The notes below the pieces were generated by a model, which searched no databases, was not told the origin of the DNA, and was given only the letters and a program-made list of their open reading frames with translations. The translations under genes were made by a program, and so were the position numbers. Below, piece after piece: positions 15,325 to 16,959 of a stretch of DNA of 16,959 nucleotides (position 1 is its first letter; the number at the start of each line of letters is the position of its first letter). The stretch comes from CG1-02-35-72 sp036170135 (GTDB taxonomy: Bacteria > Bacteroidota > Bacteroidia > Flavobacteriales > Flavobacteriaceae): the NCBI GenBank assembly GCA_036170135.1, contig JAVHOP010000032.1, positions 1-16,959 of the forward strand, written 5' to 3'.

Positions 15325-16134
15325 ATGAAACTAACTTATATTTTATTATTCTTAAGCTTCCCTATTTTTTCGCAAAATGATTTAGAAGTGAAATTTCATT
15401 ATGATAAAGTAAATGACAGCTTTGAAATTTTTGTCGATAATAACGAATATTGTGAGGTAACTGCTGTTTTGCAATTAAGTCATGAAAACGTAACAGTTTC
15501 GTCAAAAAATAAAGACACTTTTATTATTCCGCCAAGAACAAAAAATTTAAAACTTTCGGAGTTAACAGCAATAAATTATGGAAAATATGGCTTTGAATTT
15601 ACCCATAAAGAGTACCGTGGTGATATTACAAAAACATCTTATTCTAATCACTATCCATATTCTTTACCTTATTTAAAGGGTCAGGCTTACAAAGTTATTC
15701 AAGCTGATAATAGCGATTTATCTCATCAAAATATAAGACCCATCGATTTTGAAATGCCTATCGGGACACCTATTACAGCCATTAGAAGTGGCATCGTTGT
15801 AAAAGTTGAAGATGGTTTTGATAAACATGGAGAAACCGAAGATTTTGCTAATTTTTCAAATCATATTATTTTAATGCATTCCGATGGAACTTTTGCAATC
15901 TACGGACATTTGAAGCAAAAAAGCTCAAAAGTTAAAGCGGGAGATACCGTTAATAGAGACGCAATTATAGCCTTAAGTGGCGATACGGGTTGGACAAATG
16001 TTCCAAAGTTGCATGTTGAGGTTTACAGACCAAAACCAGCCGAAAATCAAACTATTGAAATTGAATTTAAAGTCGGATTTGGTCAATCAACCATCTTATT
16101 AAAAGAAAATCAAACCTATAAAAAGGATTATTGA
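15325..16134 (+). CDS. Secreted M23-type (LytM) peptidase homologue, probably inactive
   Basis: The 269-residue protein begins with a signal peptide (MKLTYILLFLSFPIFS, before Gln17). Earlier in-frame starts at 15304 and TTG 15292 would add residues ahead of this peptide and are less likely. Residues 18-115 are a beta-rich N-terminal domain without a recognised name, and residues 120-235 are an M23 zinc-peptidase fold that normally cuts peptidoglycan cross-bridges. The ligands His134 and Asp141 (HQNIRPID), His195 in YGHL and the last His230 are present. However, the HxH motif reads PKLHVE, with Lys228 where the catalytic histidine belongs, and the glycines around it are also lost (QADNS for QGYNG, NVPK for SGPH). 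It is therefore probably a pseudo-enzyme, like the LytM regulators NlpD and EnvC. It overlaps the next gene by one base (TGATG) and is its full-length paralogue. Confidence 0.82.
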   Translation: MKLTYILLFLSFPIFSQNDLEVKFHYDKVNDSFEIFVDNNEYCEVTAVLQLSHENVTVSSKNKDTFIIPPRTKNLKLSELTAINYGKYGFEFTHKEYRGDITKTSYSNHYPYSLPYLKGQAYKVIQADNSDLSHQNIRPIDFEMPIGTPITAIRSGIVVKVEDGFDKHGETEDFANFSNHIILMHSDGTFAIYGHLKQKSSKVKAGDTVNRDAIIALSGDTGWTNVPKLHVEVYRPKPAENQTIEIEFKVGFGQSTILLKENQTYKKDY

Positions 16135-16943
16135 TGAAGTATTTTTGGTTGTTTTTATTGACAAGCCTGTCATTAGTGGCGCAATCAAATCCGAAGGTAA
16201 AAGTTTATTATGAAGCTTCAGAAAGTGGCTATACCTTGTTTGTAGATAATGATGAGTTTTGCCCAGTTAGCGTGGTTTTGAATTTAGACTTAGATAATTT
16301 AAAAGCCAGTACCAATAGGCAAACAACTTTTGTGATTCCGCCTCATCAAAAAAAATTTCCTTTTACTGTTTTAAAAGCTATGCGCCCAGGTAAATACAGT
16401 TTTAATTATAAATATCAGGCTGTTTTAGGGAATATTTCTATAAATTCTTACGATTTGAATTATGCTTACGATTTACCTTTCGGAAAAGGACAAAGCTTTT
16501 TGGTAAGTCAGGGTTATAACGGAAAAACAACGCATCAAGGCATTCATGCAATCGATTTCAATTTACCCGAAGGAACGCCCGTGTTTGCCATAAGAAGTGG
16601 ACTTGTTATAAAATCTGACGACACCCAAACGCAACATGGCAATTCGGCCGAATTTGCCTCGTTTAATAATTATATTTTAGTGTTGCATCAAGATGGTACT
16701 TTCGCTAATTACTTGCATTTAAAATCATCAAGTGTCATAGTTAAACCTGGAGACAATATTGTTGCGGGTCAAAAAATTGCCTTGAGTGGAAATACTGGTT
16801 GGAGTTCTGGACCTCATTTACATGTTGAGGTTTATTTACCAAGAATTTTAAATAAACAAACGCTTCAAACTAAATTTAAAATTGATGATGGTAAATTGGC
16901 TGTTTATTTAGAGGAAAACAGAAGCTACAAAAAGGATTATTAA
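16134..16943 (+). CDS. Secreted M23-type (LytM) peptidase
   Basis: This 269-residue protein aligns without gaps to the preceding one, from the signal peptide (MKYFWLFLLTSLSLVA) through the same N-terminal beta-rich domain with Cys43 to the same C-terminal end (SYKKDY against TYKKDY). The M23 domain has all expected residues: His134 and Asp141 in HQGIHAID, His195 in YLHL, and His228 and His230 in SGPHLHVEVY. It should be an active zinc endopeptidase acting on peptidoglycan in the periplasm, either for wall growth or remodelling. The start is the ATG that overlaps the stop of the upstream gene by one base, which suggests translational coupling and matched amounts of the two proteins. The window ends 16 bases after the stop. 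Confidence 0.88.
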   Translation: MKYFWLFLLTSLSLVAQSNPKVKVYYEASESGYTLFVDNDEFCPVSVVLNLDLDNLKASTNRQTTFVIPPHQKKFPFTVLKAMRPGKYSFNYKYQAVLGNISINSYDLNYAYDLPFGKGQSFLVSQGYNGKTTHQGIHAIDFNLPEGTPVFAIRSGLVIKSDDTQTQHGNSAEFASFNNYILVLHQDGTFANYLHLKSSSVIVKPGDNIVAGQKIALSGNTGWSSGPHLHVEVYLPRILNKQTLQTKFKIDDGKLAVYLEENRSYKKDY

Positions 16944-16955
16944 AATAGCCTTTTT
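16929..16955 (+). terminator. Possible terminator overlapping the end of the second M23 gene
   Basis: AAAAAGG (16929-16935) and CCTTTTT (16949-16955) can form a 7-bp stem around a 13-base loop that contains the stop codon. The T-run is inside the stem and the window ends 4 bases later, so the call is tentative. Confidence 0.35.
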
Positions 16956-16959
16956 AGTC

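Noticed and set aside
1..16959. Defence island, phage, transposon, CRISPR array or tRNA-associated integration site
   Set aside because: No integrase, transposase, nuclease, methylase, repeat-spacer pattern, tRNA or target-site duplication was seen. The genes are conserved chromosomal ones with uniform AT-rich composition.

Overview
The window reads as chromosomal DNA of a gliding or type IX-secreting member of the Flavobacteriaceae (phylum Bacteroidota). The evidence is the low G+C content, the porV-porU/gldJ cluster (type IX secretion and gliding, confined to this phylum), several intergenic matches to the Bacteroidota -7 promoter element TAnnTTTG, and the general absence of strong Shine-Dalgarno sites. 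No tRNA, rRNA, CRISPR array, insertion sequence or phage gene was seen. Coding density is high and no gene-free stretch exceeds about 170 bases.

Left part (1-7080, all minus strand). Read in transcription order this is porU (cell-surface sortase/protease of the type IX system), porV (its outer-membrane shuttle barrel), cdd (cytidine deaminase), a group III truncated haemoglobin and a ketoacyl-ACP synthase III-family gene. The first four are packed with gaps of 4 to about 31 bases and look like one operon. The last gene has its own consensus promoter and ends at a strong hairpin at the window edge.

Middle (7081-12270). A divergent promoter region separates porU from gldJ, the gliding lipoprotein needed for type IX secretion. 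gldJ is followed by a perfect 13-bp hairpin terminator and then murF (last cytoplasmic step of peptidoglycan precursor synthesis). Convergent to murF is an MsbA-like ABC exporter half-transporter.

Right part (12437-16943, all plus strand). A probable three-gene operon encodes a VIT1/CCC1-type Fe2+/Mn2+ transporter, a four-helix CopD-like membrane protein and a ChoD-like GMC flavin oxidoreductase that carries a CxxCxxCxxxC cysteine cluster. Two tandem paralogous secreted M23 (LytM-type) peptidases follow, each 269 residues. In the first, the catalytic histidine of the HxH motif is replaced by lysine, while the second is intact.

Most of the window is conserved housekeeping and type IX secretion biology. 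The least ordinary parts are the metal transporter/CopD-like/cysteine-cluster flavoprotein operon, the inactive/active M23 pair, and the haemoglobin gene tied to cdd at the end of the type IX secretion operon. I see no clear sign of an undescribed defence or mobile system.
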